Source of the DNA: Ignatzschineria larvae DSM 13226
Lineage (GTDB): Bacteria; Pseudomonadota; Gammaproteobacteria; Cardiobacteriales; Wohlfahrtiimonadaceae
Length of the DNA: 64,000 bases
Direction of reading: 5' to 3'
Assembly (NCBI RefSeq): GCF_038500265.1
Contig: NZ_CP150637.1
Location: forward strand, 1,079,501 to 1,143,500
Shown one piece after another: positions 9,927 through 20,236 of the stretch (within the stretch, counting starts at the first letter, position 1; the number at the start of each line of letters is the position of its first letter). Under the pieces are notes generated by a model that saw only the letters and a program-made list of their open reading frames with translations, searched no databases and was not told the DNA's origin. The position numbers and the translations under genes were made by a program.

Positions 9927-11885
9927 ATGAACAACATTCCTATGATTGAGCTCACAGATCTGCGCCGTCGTTTTCGCTCTGGTGATACTGAAGTGGAAGT
10001 TTTGAAAGGGATTAACCTTTCGGTAGAGAAAGGCGAATTTATCGCGATTATGGGCGCTTCAGGTTCAGGTAAATCAACCCTTATGAACATTATCGGCGGG
10101 CTTGATTATCTTTTAGAGGGTAGCTATCGCTTTAATGGTAAAGAGATTACCCACTATGATGAAGATGAATTAGCAGAACTTCGCCGCGAGCATTTTGGTT
10201 TTATCTTTCAACGTTACCATCTTCTTAATAGCCTAACAGCCGAAGGTAATGTAGAGATGCCAGCAATCTATTCGGGAATGCCGGGACAATTACGGCATAA
10301 ACGGGCAGTGGCGCTTTTAAGCCGATTAGGATTAGAGGAGCGTGTTCATTACTATCCCACCCAATTATCCGGTGGACAGCAACAGCGGGTTAGTATCGCT
10401 CGTGCATTAATGAACGGCGGTGAGATTATCCTTGCAGATGAACCCACAGGCGCACTTGATAGTGAGAGTGGAAAAGCAGTGCTTGAGATTTTGAAAGAAC
10501 TCAATGAAGCAGGTCATACCATTATAATGGTTACACATGATCCTGAAGTCGCGGCGCATGCAAAACGAATTATTGAAATTAAAGATGGGGAAATTATCTC
10601 TGATCAACTTCAATCTGAACAGAGAAGTGAAGCTGTTGATATAGAGCCTCTTGCTTGGAAAAGAGCCTCAGGAGTTTCCCATATGTGGCTTCGCTTATCG
10701 AATGCCTTTAAGATGGCTATTGTGTCAATGATGATGCAACGATTGCGGACTTTTTTAACGATGCTCGGCATTATTATCGGTATTGCTGCGGTAGTGTTAG
10801 TGATCGCTTTAGGAAGAGGTTCTACTGATCAAATTATTGCAGATATTCGGCAGATGGGGACGAATACGCTGACCGTTTACCCTGGTACAGGATTTGGTGA
10901 TCGGCGCTCTCAAAGTATTGATTCTCTGCAGCCGCGCGATGTAGAAGCATTAAAACAGCTTCCTTTTGTGCATAGTGTAACACCCCTAGTGGCGAATTCT
11001 GTGGAAGCACGATATGGCAATATTTCAGCCGTTAATACACAAGTTCAAGGCGTTGGTTCACAGTTTTTTGATGTGCAAGGTTATGAGATTACAGAGGGTA
11101 TTGCCTTTGATGAAGAGAGTGAGAAGAACTTAGCACTTGAAGCTGTGGTCGATAAAAATACCGTTAAGACATTGTTCCCCAATGGTGAGAGTCCGCTTGG
11201 AAAGGTGATTATTCTTGGATCATTACCGGTTCAGATTATTGGCGTAGCGACTTCTAAATCTCAAGGGATGTTTAGTAGTGAAAATATGACAATCTGGATT
11301 CCTTATTCGAGTGCAATGCATAGAATGACCGGAGGAACCTCGCTGCGTAATATCACTGTACGAGTAGATGATGGTGTTGATATGAGCCTAGCGGATAAGA
11401 GTATTACCGATGTATTAATGGATCTACATGGTAAAAAGGATTTCTTTATCTACAACGCCGATGCCATTAAAGAGATGGTGGAATCAACGACGCTTATTAT
11501 GCGGGTACTCATTACTTCCATTGCCTTAATTTCACTATTAGTGGGCGGTATCGGAGTGATGAATATTATGTTGGTATCTGTTGCCGAACGCACCAAAGAG
11601 ATTGGGATGAGAATGGCTGTGGGAGCTCGCAAGAGTGATATTTCTCAGCAATTTCTGATTGAATCGGTACTTGTCTGCTTATTAGGCGGTATTATTGGAC
11701 TATCGTTAGCATTGATGGTGGGCTTTTTAGTACAACAGGCAGGAAGCGTGATTCCATTAAGCTTCTCTGTCCCTTCAATTATCTTCTCTTTTTTAGCTGC
11801 ATTTTTAATAGGCATTTTATTTGGTTATTTTCCTGCGAAAAAAGCAGCGGAACTTGCACCGATTGAGGCGCTTGAGCGTTCGTAG
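9927..11885 (+). CDS. macB: MacB-type ABC transporter, ATPase and permease
   Basis: The 652-residue protein joins an N-terminal ATPase to a four-helix permease with a large periplasmic domain. The ATPase has Walker [10 protein letters not shown] (about 42-50), LSGGQQQR, and Walker [14 protein letters not shown]. The layout is typical of MacB (type VII ABC), which expels macrolides, peptides or siderophore-like molecules with MacA and TolC. An upstream in-frame ATG at 9870 lies inside macA. The ATG at 9927 is preferred because it has AGAGG 7 bases upstream and gives the usual N-terminus ([11 protein letters not shown]). Strong similarity to E. coli MacB runs through the ATPase and the C-terminal [14 protein letters not shown] segment. 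Confidence 0.95.
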   Translation: MNNIPMIELTDLRRRFRSGDTEVEVLKGINLSVEKGEFIAIMGASGSGKSTLMNIIGGLDYLLEGSYRFNGKEITHYDEDELAELRREHFGFIFQRYHLLNSLTAEGNVEMPAIYSGMPGQLRHKRAVALLSRLGLEERVHYYPTQLSGGQQQRVSIARALMNGGEIILADEPTGALDSESGKAVLEILKELNEAGHTIIMVTHDPEVAAHAKRIIEIKDGEIISDQLQSEQRSEAVDIEPLAWKRASGVSHMWLRLSNAFKMAIVSMMMQRLRTFLTMLGIIIGIAAVVLVIALGRGSTDQIIADIRQMGTNTLTVYPGTGFGDRRSQSIDSLQPRDVEALKQLPFVHSVTPLVANSVEARYGNISAVNTQVQGVGSQFFDVQGYEITEGIAFDEESEKNLALEAVVDKNTVKTLFPNGESPLGKVIILGSLPVQIIGVATSKSQGMFSSENMTIWIPYSSAMHRMTGGTSLRNITVRVDDGVDMSLADKSITDVLMDLHGKKDFFIYNADAIKEMVESTTLIMRVLITSIALISLLVGGIGVMNIMLVSVAERTKEIGMRMAVGARKSDISQQFLIESVLVCLLGGIIGLSLALMVGFLVQQAGSVIPLSFSVPSIIFSFLAAFLIGILFGYFPAKKAAELAPIEALERS

Positions 11886-11968
11886 ATTTAATAATTCAAT
11901 AATTTATATAATAATATGCAAAATATATAGACTATTTATGACGTTCTGATTGAAAAAGCTATCATAAA

Positions 11969-11997
11969 TTGGCAAACTGATCTAACTTAGGTTTAAT
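11969..11997 (+). promoter_or_regulatory. probable promoter of sdhCDAB
   Basis: TTGGCA (11969-11974) and TTTAAT (11992-11997) are spaced by 17 bases, giving a start about 30 bases before sdhC. A GGAG ribosome binding site lies just before the sdhC ATG. Confidence 0.45.
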
Positions 11998-12032
11998 TTG
12001 TAATATCTATTTTTTATTATTGGAGTTTATCT

Positions 12033-12422
12033 ATGAGTCAAAATAAGCGGCCTTTGTCGCCTTTTATGCTCGGTAGCGACTATAAATTGCAAGTCACTTC
12101 GGTGATGAGTTTTTTACATCGTGCATCCGGTGCCGCATTAGTATTAGTTTTACTAGTACTCGGTGCGTGGTTTATCTCTCTTGCAGCAGGGCCTAAAGCC
12201 TTTGCAACTATGACCGCGGTGATCACAAATCCTTTAATGGCATTACTCGTGATGGTTGGTACATTTGCAGCCTGTTACCATTTCTGTAATGGTATTCGTC
12301 ATCTTTTCTGGGATGCGGGGAAAGGGGTTGATATTGAATCTGCGAAAAAGAGCGCTAAGATTGTAAAAATTGCAGCGCCTGTATTAGCAGTTCTTCTTAT
12401 TCTTGTTGGTTTAGTTGCGTAG
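12033..12422 (+). CDS. sdhC: succinate dehydrogenase cytochrome b556 subunit
   Basis: Membrane anchor of complex II that helps bind haem b and ubiquinone. The 129-residue protein has three predicted membrane helices. It shows the SdhC signature RPLSPFMLGSDYKLQVTSVM followed by SFLHRASG, and the haem-ligand region CYHFCNGIRHLFWDAGKG. It is the first gene of sdhCDAB. Its stop codon TAG is the first part of the ribosome binding site of sdhD (TAGGAG), so the two are probably translationally coupled. Confidence 0.95.
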   Translation: MSQNKRPLSPFMLGSDYKLQVTSVMSFLHRASGAALVLVLLVLGAWFISLAAGPKAFATMTAVITNPLMALLVMVGTFAACYHFCNGIRHLFWDAGKGVDIESAKKSAKIVKIAAPVLAVLLILVGLVA

Positions 12423-12434
12423 GAGCTATTGAAT

Positions 12435-12836
12435 ATGAAACGTTATCAAACTCCACTAGGTCGAGTAAAAGGCCTTGGTTCTGCACACGCAGGCTCTAGT
12501 CATTGGTTAGCACAACGCGTTACAGCTGCTGTTTTAGCGGTTCTTTTTTTATGGTTTGCTTTTTCATTCGCAAGCCTCTACGGGAAAGAGTATCTCGAAG
12601 TCATGGTTTGGGTTGGCACGCCATTTAATACGGTATTACTCGTCACCTTGATTGTAACAGCGATCTATCATGCGATTTTAGGCCTTCAAGTTGTGATTGA
12701 AGATTATGTGCATAAAGCATGCCAACGTACTATCCTGATCAACGCAATGCGTGTGATCTTATCGATTATTGGCCTTGCAATTGTATGGGCAATTATTCGT
12801 GTAGGATTAGTTGTCAGCACAATGATGATCCACTAA
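12435..12836 (+). CDS. sdhD: succinate dehydrogenase hydrophobic anchor subunit
   Basis: Second membrane anchor of complex II. It has three predicted helices and the haem and quinone region YHAILGLQVVIEDYVHK. The open frame starts two codons earlier at a TTG (12429). The ATG at 12435 is chosen because AGGAG at 12421-12425 is then 9 bases upstream, which is normal spacing, giving 133 residues. sdhA starts 162 bases downstream; no terminator is visible between them. Confidence 0.94.
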   Translation: MKRYQTPLGRVKGLGSAHAGSSHWLAQRVTAAVLAVLFLWFAFSFASLYGKEYLEVMVWVGTPFNTVLLVTLIVTAIYHAILGLQVVIEDYVHKACQRTILINAMRVILSIIGLAIVWAIIRVGLVVSTMMIH

Positions 12837-12998
12837 TTACTATCTCTTAATATTCCCTAATATCTTAATTGATATTGGCTAAGAAGTAACAGGATGATGC
12901 TTCTTCATAAGGTTTGTAATTCTGCAAATTACGCCTGAGAATATTCAGAGATACAATAGTTTCATTTTAATAGAATAAAAATCTCGAGGTTTTAATCG

Positions 12999-14801
12999 AT
13001 GAGTAACTTAAAAGAGTATAAAGATTATAAAATTCAAGAACACGTCTATGACGTTGTTGTTGTCGGTGCCGGGGGCGCGGGTCTTCGTGCAACGCTTGGT
13101 ATGGCAGAAAAGGGCCTTAAAACAGCTTGTGTAACTAAAGTATTCCCGACACGTTCTCATACTGTAGCGGCGCAAGGTGGTGTGTCTGCAGCCCTTGGTA
13201 ATATGGGTGAAGATGACTGGCGCTGGCATATGTATGACACAGTAAAAGGTTCTGACTGGTTAGGTGATCAAGATGCAATCGAATATATGTGTCGTGAAGC
13301 AATCCCTGCGATCTTAGAATTAGAGCATTATGGCTTACCATTCTCTCGTACAGAAGAGGGTAAAATCTACCAACGTCCTTTCGGTGGTATGACTACTAAC
13401 TTTGGTGAAGGGCAAGCGCAAAGAACTTGTGCGGCAGCGGATAGAACAGGGCACGCGATGCTTCATACGCTCTATCAACAATCACTCAAACACAATGCTG
13501 AATTCTATATCGAATATTTTGCTATCGATCTTTTGATGGATGAAGGTGAATGCCGTGGTGTTGTCGCTTGGGATTTAGCAGAAGGTACAATGCATGTATT
13601 CCGTTCACAAATGGTTGTGCTCGCAACAGGTGGTTACGGTCGTGCTTACTTTTCAGCAACCTCTGCGCATACTTGTACGGGTGATGGTAACGGTATGGTA
13701 GCTCGCGCGGGTTTACCACTTCAAGACATGGAATTTGTTCAGTTCCATCCTACAGGTATCTATGGCGCTGGTTGCTTAATTACTGAAGGTGTTCGTGGTG
13801 AGGGGGGGTATTTAACCAACTCAAATGGCGAGCGCTTCATGGAGCGTTATGCACCAAATGCGAAAGACCTTGCTTCTCGTGATGTTGTTTCACGTTCAAT
13901 GCTTATTGAAATCCGTGAAGGTCGCGGTGTGGGGCCTAAGAAAGATCATATCTATCTTCATCTTGAGCATTTAGGACCTGAAGTGATTGAAGAGCGTCTT
14001 CCAAGTATTGCAGAAAGTGCTCGTATCTTTGCTGACGTTGATGTTCGTAAAGAGCCGATCCCTGTAATCCCAACAGTTCACTACAACATGGGTGGTATCC
14101 CAACGAATTACCATGCTGAAGTTGTCACATTGAAAGATGGTAATCCAGATACAATCGTCCCAGGATTGATGGCGATTGGTGAAGCTGCTTGTGTATCTGT
14201 ACATGGTGCAAACCGTTTAGGTTCTAACTCATTACTGGATCTTGTTGTCTTTGGTCGTGCTGCCGCAAATCGTGCAGCTGAGATCTTAACGCCAAATGGT
14301 CCACATAAGCCTCTTGATAACCAAAAAATCATCGATATTTTAGATCGTTTTGACAAGATCCGTTATGCAGATGGTTCAATCTCAACTGCAGCACTTCGTG
14401 ACAAGATGCAACGGGCGATGCAGGAAGATGTATCTGTATTCCGTATGCAAGAGACGCTTGAAGATGGTGCAAAACGTGTAGAAGAAGCCTATCAACAATT
14501 TAATGATATTAAAGTTCACGATCGTAGCTTAATCTGGAACTCAGATCTCGTTGAGACTTTAGAATTATCGAACCTTTTAACCTGTGCCTTAATTACTGTG
14601 AAATCAGCCGTTAATCGTACAGAGTCTCGTGGTGCGCATGCTCGTGAAGATTATCCAACGCGTGATGATGTGAATTGGATGAAACACACACTAGCGTGGG
14701 TAGATGAAAATGGTAATGTTACCATTGATTATCGTCCTGTTCATGCTTATACCTTAACAGATGAAGTTCAATATATTGAGCCAAAAGAGCGTACTTATTA
14801 A
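12999..14801 (+). CDS. sdhA: succinate dehydrogenase flavoprotein subunit
   Basis: Catalytic subunit that oxidises succinate to fumarate and carries covalent FAD. The 600-residue protein has the dinucleotide-binding motif [12 protein letters not shown], the FAD-linkage histidine in [10 protein letters not shown], and the active-site segments [11 protein letters not shown] and RGEGGYL. Several stretches ([60 protein letters not shown]) read closer to alphaproteobacterial and mitochondrial SdhA than to E. coli SdhA. That is a judgement from memory of both sequences. Confidence 0.97.
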   Translation: MSNLKEYKDYKIQEHVYDVVVVGAGGAGLRATLGMAEKGLKTACVTKVFPTRSHTVAAQGGVSAALGNMGEDDWRWHMYDTVKGSDWLGDQDAIEYMCREAIPAILELEHYGLPFSRTEEGKIYQRPFGGMTTNFGEGQAQRTCAAADRTGHAMLHTLYQQSLKHNAEFYIEYFAIDLLMDEGECRGVVAWDLAEGTMHVFRSQMVVLATGGYGRAYFSATSAHTCTGDGNGMVARAGLPLQDMEFVQFHPTGIYGAGCLITEGVRGEGGYLTNSNGERFMERYAPNAKDLASRDVVSRSMLIEIREGRGVGPKKDHIYLHLEHLGPEVIEERLPSIAESARIFADVDVRKEPIPVIPTVHYNMGGIPTNYHAEVVTLKDGNPDTIVPGLMAIGEAACVSVHGANRLGSNSLLDLVVFGRAAANRAAEILTPNGPHKPLDNQKIIDILDRFDKIRYADGSISTAALRDKMQRAMQEDVSVFRMQETLEDGAKRVEEAYQQFNDIKVHDRSLIWNSDLVETLELSNLLTCALITVKSAVNRTESRGAHAREDYPTRDDVNWMKHTLAWVDENGNVTIDYRPVHAYTLTDEVQYIEPKERTY

Positions 14802-14880
14802 TGTTGTAATGTCAGATCTCAATCGGCACTAAATATTACGACACAATGAATAAGACAGGTTAAATAAAAGGAAAAGTATT

Positions 14881-15657
14881 ATGGCTGAATTTAAATTACC
14901 TGCAAATTCGGTTGTTAAAGAAGGTAAATTCTTTAAGAACGAAGAAGCAAAAAATAAAAGAGTCTTTAAAATCTATCGTTGGAATCCAGATACCGGGGAA
15001 AATCCACGTTATGACCGCTATGAAGTAGATCTTGATGCTTGTGGTCCTATGATCCTCGATGCATTACTTCTTATCAAAAATACCATCGACCCAACATTAA
15101 CACTTCGCCGCTCGTGCCGTGAAGGAGTGTGCGGTTCATGTGCGATGAATATTGATGGAACTAATACATTGGCATGTACTAAAGCGATTAGCTCTGTACC
15201 TGAAGGTGAAATCAAGATCAATCCATTACCACATATGCATGTTGTCAAAGATCTAGTGCCAGATTTAACGCACTTCTATGCACAATATGCATCAATCAAA
15301 CCGTGGTTACAAACCGATACAGCAACGCCACCGCGTGAGCGTTTGCAATCTATTGAAGAGCGCCGGAAATTAGATGGTTACTATGAGTGTATTTTATGTG
15401 CTTCATGTTCAACATCTTGCCCAAGTTACTGGTGGAACTCTGATAAATACTTAGGTCCTGCGGTATTATTACAGGCTTATCGTTTTATCTCTGATAGCCG
15501 TGATGAACATACTGGTGAGCGTTTAGATGAACTAGAAGATCCATTTAAACTCTATCGTTGTCATACAATCATGAACTGTACCAACACCTGTCCGAAAGGC
15601 TTGAATCCTGCAAAAGCAATTGCAGAAATTAAGAAGTTGATGGTTGCAAGACACTAA
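14881..15657 (+). CDS. sdhB: succinate dehydrogenase iron-sulfur subunit
   Basis: Passes electrons from FAD to ubiquinone through three iron-sulfur clusters. The [2Fe-2S] ligands are in [16 protein letters not shown] plus a later Cys. The [4Fe-4S] ligands are in [12 protein letters not shown], and the [3Fe-4S] ligands in [14 protein letters not shown]. At 258 residues it is longer than the roughly 238 of E. coli SdhB and closer in size and N-terminus ([16 protein letters not shown]) to alphaproteobacterial and mitochondrial proteins. It is the last gene of sdhCDAB and is followed by a strong terminator. Confidence 0.96.
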   Translation: MAEFKLPANSVVKEGKFFKNEEAKNKRVFKIYRWNPDTGENPRYDRYEVDLDACGPMILDALLLIKNTIDPTLTLRRSCREGVCGSCAMNIDGTNTLACTKAISSVPEGEIKINPLPHMHVVKDLVPDLTHFYAQYASIKPWLQTDTATPPRERLQSIEERRKLDGYYECILCASCSTSCPSYWWNSDKYLGPAVLLQAYRFISDSRDEHTGERLDELEDPFKLYRCHTIMNCTNTCPKGLNPAKAIAEIKKLMVARH

Positions 15658-15694
15658 TAAAAAGTATCTGAAATAGATAATAATTGCATTAGAG

Positions 15695-15728
15695 AAGAGC
15701 GTTGTGTAGTTCACAGCGCTCTTTTTTT
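15695..15728 (+). terminator. rho-independent terminator of sdhCDAB
   Basis: AAGAGCGTTGTG (15695-15706) pairs with CACAGCGCTCTT (15712-15723) with one G-T wobble, followed directly by a T-run to 15728. Confidence 0.9.
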
Positions 15729-15730
15729 AT

Positions 15731-15904
15731 GGTTTAAGAAAAGTGGCTTTTAAACAGCTATTGTGGGGTTTTAAAAGAAGATAAAACCGTACTAAACAAC
15801 ACTTGCACGAACACTTGCACGATGCCGGATAGAATGGCTACCTTTCTTTTTACAACCGATGCGCCGGCATTTGAATAAGCTTATTTTGAACCGACCTTAC
15901 TCTA
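15731..15904. repeat. copy A of the TATAGT-type MITE (left end lost)
   Basis: This stretch matches the copy at 37619-37792 almost throughout. It shares GGTTTAAGAAAA at the left, TTTTAAAAGAAGATAAAACC inside, GATGCCGGATAGAA and GATGCGCCGGCATTTGAATA in the core, and AAGCTTATTTTGAACCGA at the right. The outer TATAGTAAATTT of the left terminal repeat is missing, because the element abuts the sdhB terminator, and the right end is degenerate (TTACTCTA). Unlike other copies it has a tandem 12-base duplication, AACACTTGCACG twice, at 15798-15821. It lies in the convergent gap between sdhB and the MscS gene. The remaining spacer, 15905-16120, shows nothing I can name. Confidence 0.8.
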
Positions 15905-16120
15905 TTCCCATTATTTATCTAGATCCTATTATTTTCATTAACTGAAGTCGTTGAGGGTTTATCTTAAAATGACTACAAGCGTGGGTTTACTATGGGAAAT
16001 TTAATAACCAAGAATATCCTAATCTGAAAGATCTATATTATTAATAGAAGTCTTATCCACCCTCGATAAAACCTAGTCACCGTTACTGAATGAGGTAAGA
16101 ATAGGGTGAGATCGTTACAT

Positions 16121-16152
16121 AAAAAAAGAGTTAGCTATTGTGCTAACTCTTT
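16121..16152 (-). terminator. terminator of the MscS-like gene
   Basis: AAAGAGTTAGC (16125-16135) pairs perfectly with GCTAACTCTTT (16142-16152). On the minus strand the stem is followed by a run of seven T. Confidence 0.85.
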
Positions 16153-16208
16153 CTGATTTTCTAGTTCATCGAATAGCGAGATTCGATCAACTATGATTGG
16201 TGATTATT

Positions 16209-17918
16209 TTATTGACCGCTGTTAATCGCTCGATTTTGATGATCGCGCATCTCAATCGTTGTAAATGGCATATTCCATCCCTCTTTCTGTGCACAGCGTA
16301 AGCAGGCTTCTTGAATCTTACGACCTGATTGATAATAGTAAGGGGCAGAGGAGCCTTTCATTGCCACGATAATCGTATAAACGAGCGATAATCCCTCATT
16401 AATTTTACGGAACTCAACGCTCAATGAATTATATTGGTCATGAAGATCTGTTTTTGAAAGAAAATCAATGACATATTCGCGAAGTTTGGTAAATACTTCA
16501 TCAACGGGGGTTGCAAAATGGTCGTAAGAGAGGCCAAAGTCTACGACTGTATAGTATCCGCGAGAAAGATTGGTCGGTGCATTGGCAATAAAATCCGCTG
16601 TGGGATAGATAATCATGCTATTGAATGAATCTAAGTAGAGCGATTCCGGTGTTTGACGTTTGACTTCTACATAGGTGCCATTTGGAAGAAGGAAAGATTC
16701 ACCAACTTTTGAAGGGAACCAAATTTCGTCTGTTTCAAATGGGCGAGAAGTTAAGGTTTTTAATTCTGGTAGCATAAGACGAATACGACCATTATCAAGC
16801 GCAGGATTATAAAGTGTTGCTGAGTAGAGTGTAATGCGCTCAATAATCCAAGGAATACCTCGATAAATAACACGTTCTCCTTGGCGAGCAGATCCTAGAT
16901 TTAAGAACTGACGAATTTCAGAGAAGTACTTAGGGACATAATTTCGGAATGCGAAAATTAATGCAATGAGGATTAATATTGCTAAGCCAAAGAGTACCAT
17001 ATCACCCATAGCATGTAAGACGACTAATGAAGCGAATAGGGCGAGGATTCCTGAAAATGCACGATAGAGTAGAAGCAGTAGTCTACCACGCATATTCACT
17101 TTTTGCTGACCCCGTAGATTTTTATTACGGCGTTGAACAAAGAAATCCATGATTTTCGTTAAGACATAAAGCGTAATAGCAAACGTTAAGATAGAGACAA
17201 AAAGAACCAATCCTCGACCTTTAACAAAATCAATAACCCCATCTTTCAACGATTGAAGAAATGTTTTATCGGTGGTTAAGCTCTCAAGCACTGTTTGATA
17301 ATGCGCTTGATCTCGTTTGAGATTATCGAGGAAATTAGTCCAATTATCATCAATTGTCGCAAGTCTAGTCACAAGCTTTTCATCTAAATTATCTTTAGGA
17401 ATCGCCTTTAGATAAGCAAGACCTTGTTCTAATTTTGCAATCTTCTCATTTGTTAAAGTCAGCTCTCTATTGAGGTCTTCTCGTTCCCGAGTGGCTTGCG
17501 TCAATTTTTGAATCTCAGAGAAGACAGGTTGTACGATTTGCAATAATTCTGCTTGCCAATCGTAATTAAGATCTGCTTCATCATCGCTTTTAGTCAAGAA
17601 ATTAACATCTACTCCACCGAGCGCATACTTGACAAAGTCATTACGGGATTGATCTAAACGTGTTTGTAGTTGGGTAATTCTGCTCTCTAATGCAGCTTTG
17701 GCTTCTTCACTTTCAGCCTCAGGTAATTGTGCACGAAGATCGTTGATATTGTTTTGTAGATCAAGAATGCTCTGTTCGGTGGATTCTAAGATCTCACAAC
17801 ACTCAACTTTTGTAACGGGTTCAGGCTTATTATTCGCAAGCACAAATGAACTCATTCCAAAGGAGAGTAATAACAGGAGCGCGAGTAGCGGTTTTGAAAA
17901 ATATTTTGTTTTGATCAT
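16209..17918 (-). CDS. MscS-family mechanosensitive channel-like protein with periplasmic coiled coil
   Basis: The 569-residue protein starts with a signal peptide (LLALLLLLSFGMSSFVLA). A long periplasmic coiled-coil domain rich in Glu, Gln and Leu follows (about 40-230). Three predicted membrane helices come next (about 235-340) and then a cytoplasmic MscS-like beta domain (ITLYSATLYNPALDNGRIRL, MIIYPTADFIANAPTNLSRG). Channels of this type release solutes on hypo-osmotic shock. The pore helix lacks the textbook Gly/Ala pattern of E. coli MscS and the match is distant, so activity is uncertain. It is a single-gene unit with its own terminator. Confidence 0.65.
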   Translation of the reverse strand: MIKTKYFSKPLLALLLLLSFGMSSFVLANNKPEPVTKVECCEILESTEQSILDLQNNINDLRAQLPEAESEEAKAALESRITQLQTRLDQSRNDFVKYALGGVDVNFLTKSDDEADLNYDWQAELLQIVQPVFSEIQKLTQATREREDLNRELTLTNEKIAKLEQGLAYLKAIPKDNLDEKLVTRLATIDDNWTNFLDNLKRDQAHYQTVLESLTTDKTFLQSLKDGVIDFVKGRGLVLFVSILTFAITLYVLTKIMDFFVQRRNKNLRGQQKVNMRGRLLLLLYRAFSGILALFASLVVLHAMGDMVLFGLAILILIALIFAFRNYVPKYFSEIRQFLNLGSARQGERVIYRGIPWIIERITLYSATLYNPALDNGRIRLMLPELKTLTSRPFETDEIWFPSKVGESFLLPNGTYVEVKRQTPESLYLDSFNSMIIYPTADFIANAPTNLSRGYYTVVDFGLSYDHFATPVDEVFTKLREYVIDFLSKTDLHDQYNSLSVEFRKINEGLSLVYTIIVAMKGSSAPYYYQSGRKIQEACLRCAQKEGWNMPFTTIEMRDHQNRAINSGQ

Positions 17919-18445
17919 AATCTCACATTCGTTCTGTTTGCATTGAATTGTTCGTATTTACGAAGCGTTATGGTAACAAATCAAAATTATAAATTCATTC
18001 TAACCGTTAGATAATCAATCAAATCACTATAAAAATTCTCATATTCAAATAGCTATCAAATGACTTTTTTCAGCAACATCTCATAGGAGTTACTCTCGGA
18101 GATATAAGTTTTTATCGGCTATTTGAATTATATAGCCTATGAAAAATCTCATTGGATATTTTGCTAATTAAGATAACTACTTCGATTCGCTCGTTACAAA
18201 AAATTACGAAATTTTTCATGTTTTGGTGATTTTTCTAGATATAGATCCTTTTGCTAGCTTTGATATATCGTAAAGTAGATGAATACCTCATCTTCCTATC
18301 TTATTCTGAAATGAGATCGCTCATAGAGATGAATAATAGGATGACAAACGATCAGATTCAGTAAAAATATGCTAGGATAATACAATTTATCGTAGCCACA
18401 ATATGAGATATGATTGATATTGTGTTAACAAGAAGGAACAGAAGA
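17919..18445. other. divergent intergenic region, MscS-like gene and ibaG
   Basis: 527 AT-rich bases between the divergently oriented genes. They should hold both promoters. I see no gene, no long palindrome and no repeat that I can support here. Confidence 0.4.
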
Positions 18446-18685
18446 ATGATGACTAAAGATAAATTGAAAGCGCTCATCGAAGCAAGCGTACAGTGTGATT
18501 ATATTGAAGTAAAAGGAGATGATGGCGTCCATTTTGAAGCTATTATTGTCAGTCCTGAATTTGAGAATCTTTCAATGTTAAAGCAACATAAATTAATCTA
18601 TGCGGCCTTAGGCGACCGTCTACAAACGGAAGAGATTCATGCATTAGCACTTAAAACCTACAAACCCTCTCAGTGGAATCAATAA
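18446..18685 (+). CDS. ibaG: BolA-family protein IbaG
   Basis: Small BolA-like protein (79 residues) of the IbaG/YrbA branch, thought to work with monothiol glutaredoxins in iron-sulfur handling and to affect cell envelope balance. It shows the BolA fold pattern KLKALIEASVQCDYIEVKGD and FENLSMLKQHKLIYAALGDR, with the usual C-terminal IHALALKTYKPSQW. The frame is open upstream to 18410, but AAGGA at 18434 sits correctly before the ATG ATG at 18446/18449. Its stop overlaps the start of murA by one base (TAATG). The ibaG-murA pairing is also found in E. coli. Confidence 0.93.
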   Translation: MMTKDKLKALIEASVQCDYIEVKGDDGVHFEAIIVSPEFENLSMLKQHKLIYAALGDRLQTEEIHALALKTYKPSQWNQ

Positions 18686-19962
18686 TGAAAGATCAAGAGC
18701 GATTATTAGTAAATAGTAATGGGCCTCTTCGAGGGGTAGTAGAAGCAAGTGGCGCTAAAAATGCAGTTCTCCCAATTCTAGCAGCAACAATTTTAGCCAG
18801 CGAACCTGTTACATTAAATAATGTGCCGGCTCTACAAGATGTATTTGTACTGAGCAAGATTTTAGAAGATCTTGGCGCAAAAGTTAGCTTTAGCAATAAT
18901 CAATTAATCGTTGATCCTCGTGATATCAATAAGACTCGCGCTAATCATGATCTTGTGAGCCAAATGCGCGCATCGATTCTTGTTTTAGGCCCGATTTTAG
19001 CAAAATTTGGGGAAGCGGAAGTATCATTACCGGGTGGTTGTGCAATCGGCAGTCGGCCGGTTGATCAGCATCTATTAGGCATGGAAGCATTAGGTGCGAA
19101 GATTAAGATAGAGAATGGTTATGTTCATGCTTCGGTCAATGGTGGACGATTAAAAGCGAATCATCATGCTTTTGATGTTGTGACTGTAACCGGTGTTGAG
19201 AATGTCTTAATGGCAGCAGTATTAGCCAATGGTGTTACGGTTTTAGAAAACTGTGCGAAAGAACCAGAAGTGAGCGATCTTGCAAATATGTTAGTACAGC
19301 TCGGTGCCAAAATTGAAGGTATCGGTACAGATCGTTTGACCATTACCGGCGTTGAAAAGCTCTCCGGCGGTGAATATACCGTCATGCCTGATCGTATTGA
19401 AATTGGTACTTATATGGTGGCTGGTGCAATGACGTTTGGCGATATTACCATTGAATCTTGCATTCCTGAGCATGTAGAAGCTGTTACTTTTGCACTACGT
19501 CAAGCAGGTTGCGGTGTGGAGACAACGGATTCTAGTATCCGAATTTATCCTCTCATCTCTCGTTTGAAAGCAATTCGTATTAAAACAGCACCTTACCCAC
19601 TCTTTGCCACCGATATGCAAGCACAATTTATGGCAATGGCGGCAGTATCGGAAGGGACTTCATCGATTATTGAAACAATCTTTGAAAACCGTTTCATGCA
19701 TGCCAATGAATTGGTACGTATGGGGGCTAATATCAAGATTGATAATCGTTTAGCATTGATTGAAGGGGTAGAGAAGCTGTCTGGTGCGACTGTTACGGCA
19801 ACGGATCTTCGTGCGTCAGCAGCTCTGATTTTGGCAGGTTTAGTGGCTGAAGGTACTACGACAATTGGAGCATTACATCATCTTGATCGTGGTTATGATT
19901 CTATCGAAGCAAAATTGACGAATCTTGGTGCGAAGATTGAGCGCATTACATTAGCCTCTTAA
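18685..19962 (+). CDS. murA: UDP-N-acetylglucosamine 1-carboxyvinyltransferase
   Basis: MurA transfers enolpyruvate from PEP to UDP-GlcNAc, the first committed step of peptidoglycan synthesis, and is the fosfomycin target. The 425-residue protein contains SGAKNAVLPILAATIL and the catalytic loop PGGCAIGSRPVDQHLLG. The loop retains the cysteine that fosfomycin alkylates. The ATG at 18685 overlaps the ibaG stop and is preferred over a start four codons earlier inside ibaG. Translational coupling to ibaG is likely. Confidence 0.97.
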   Translation: MKDQERLLVNSNGPLRGVVEASGAKNAVLPILAATILASEPVTLNNVPALQDVFVLSKILEDLGAKVSFSNNQLIVDPRDINKTRANHDLVSQMRASILVLGPILAKFGEAEVSLPGGCAIGSRPVDQHLLGMEALGAKIKIENGYVHASVNGGRLKANHHAFDVVTVTGVENVLMAAVLANGVTVLENCAKEPEVSDLANMLVQLGAKIEGIGTDRLTITGVEKLSGGEYTVMPDRIEIGTYMVAGAMTFGDITIESCIPEHVEAVTFALRQAGCGVETTDSSIRIYPLISRLKAIRIKTAPYPLFATDMQAQFMAMAAVSEGTSSIIETIFENRFMHANELVRMGANIKIDNRLALIEGVEKLSGATVTATDLRASAALILAGLVAEGTTTIGALHHLDRGYDSIEAKLTNLGAKIERITLAS

Positions 19963-20041
19963 TTGTTAGCAGATGAAAATAGGCTGATAAGTGCTCAATG
20001 AAAGTTAGTGTCTGACGAGTATAACGGATAATGACTATACA

Positions 20042-20074
20042 AAAATCCCACTGTTTAAAAGCAGTGGGATTTTT
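20042..20074. terminator. terminator after murA
   Basis: AAAATCCCACTG (20042-20053) pairs perfectly with CAGTGGGATTTT (20062-20073). T and A runs on the two flanks make it potentially bidirectional, serving murA and perhaps dcuA. Confidence 0.9.
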
Positions 20075-20088
20075 ATTGATATCGTATT

Positions 20089-20218
20089 TATAGTCAATTT
20101 GGTTTAAGAAAAATGGTTTAAACATCACTTGCAAGATGCCGGATAGAACGTCTTCCTTGCCTCGATCAGCCGATGCGCCGGCATTTGGATAAGCTTATTT
20201 TGAGTCGATATTACTATA
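20089..20218. repeat. copy B of the TATAGT-type MITE (internal deletion form)
   Basis: 130 bases. The left end TATAGTCAATTTGGTTTAAG and right end TCGATATTACTATA form terminal inverted repeats. The palindromic core GATGCCGG to CCGGCATT is intact. Compared with copy C it lacks about 44 bases after AAAAATGGTTT. It lies between murA and dcuA, which converge. Confidence 0.85.
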
Positions 20219-20236
20219 ATAATAGATATGCAATGA

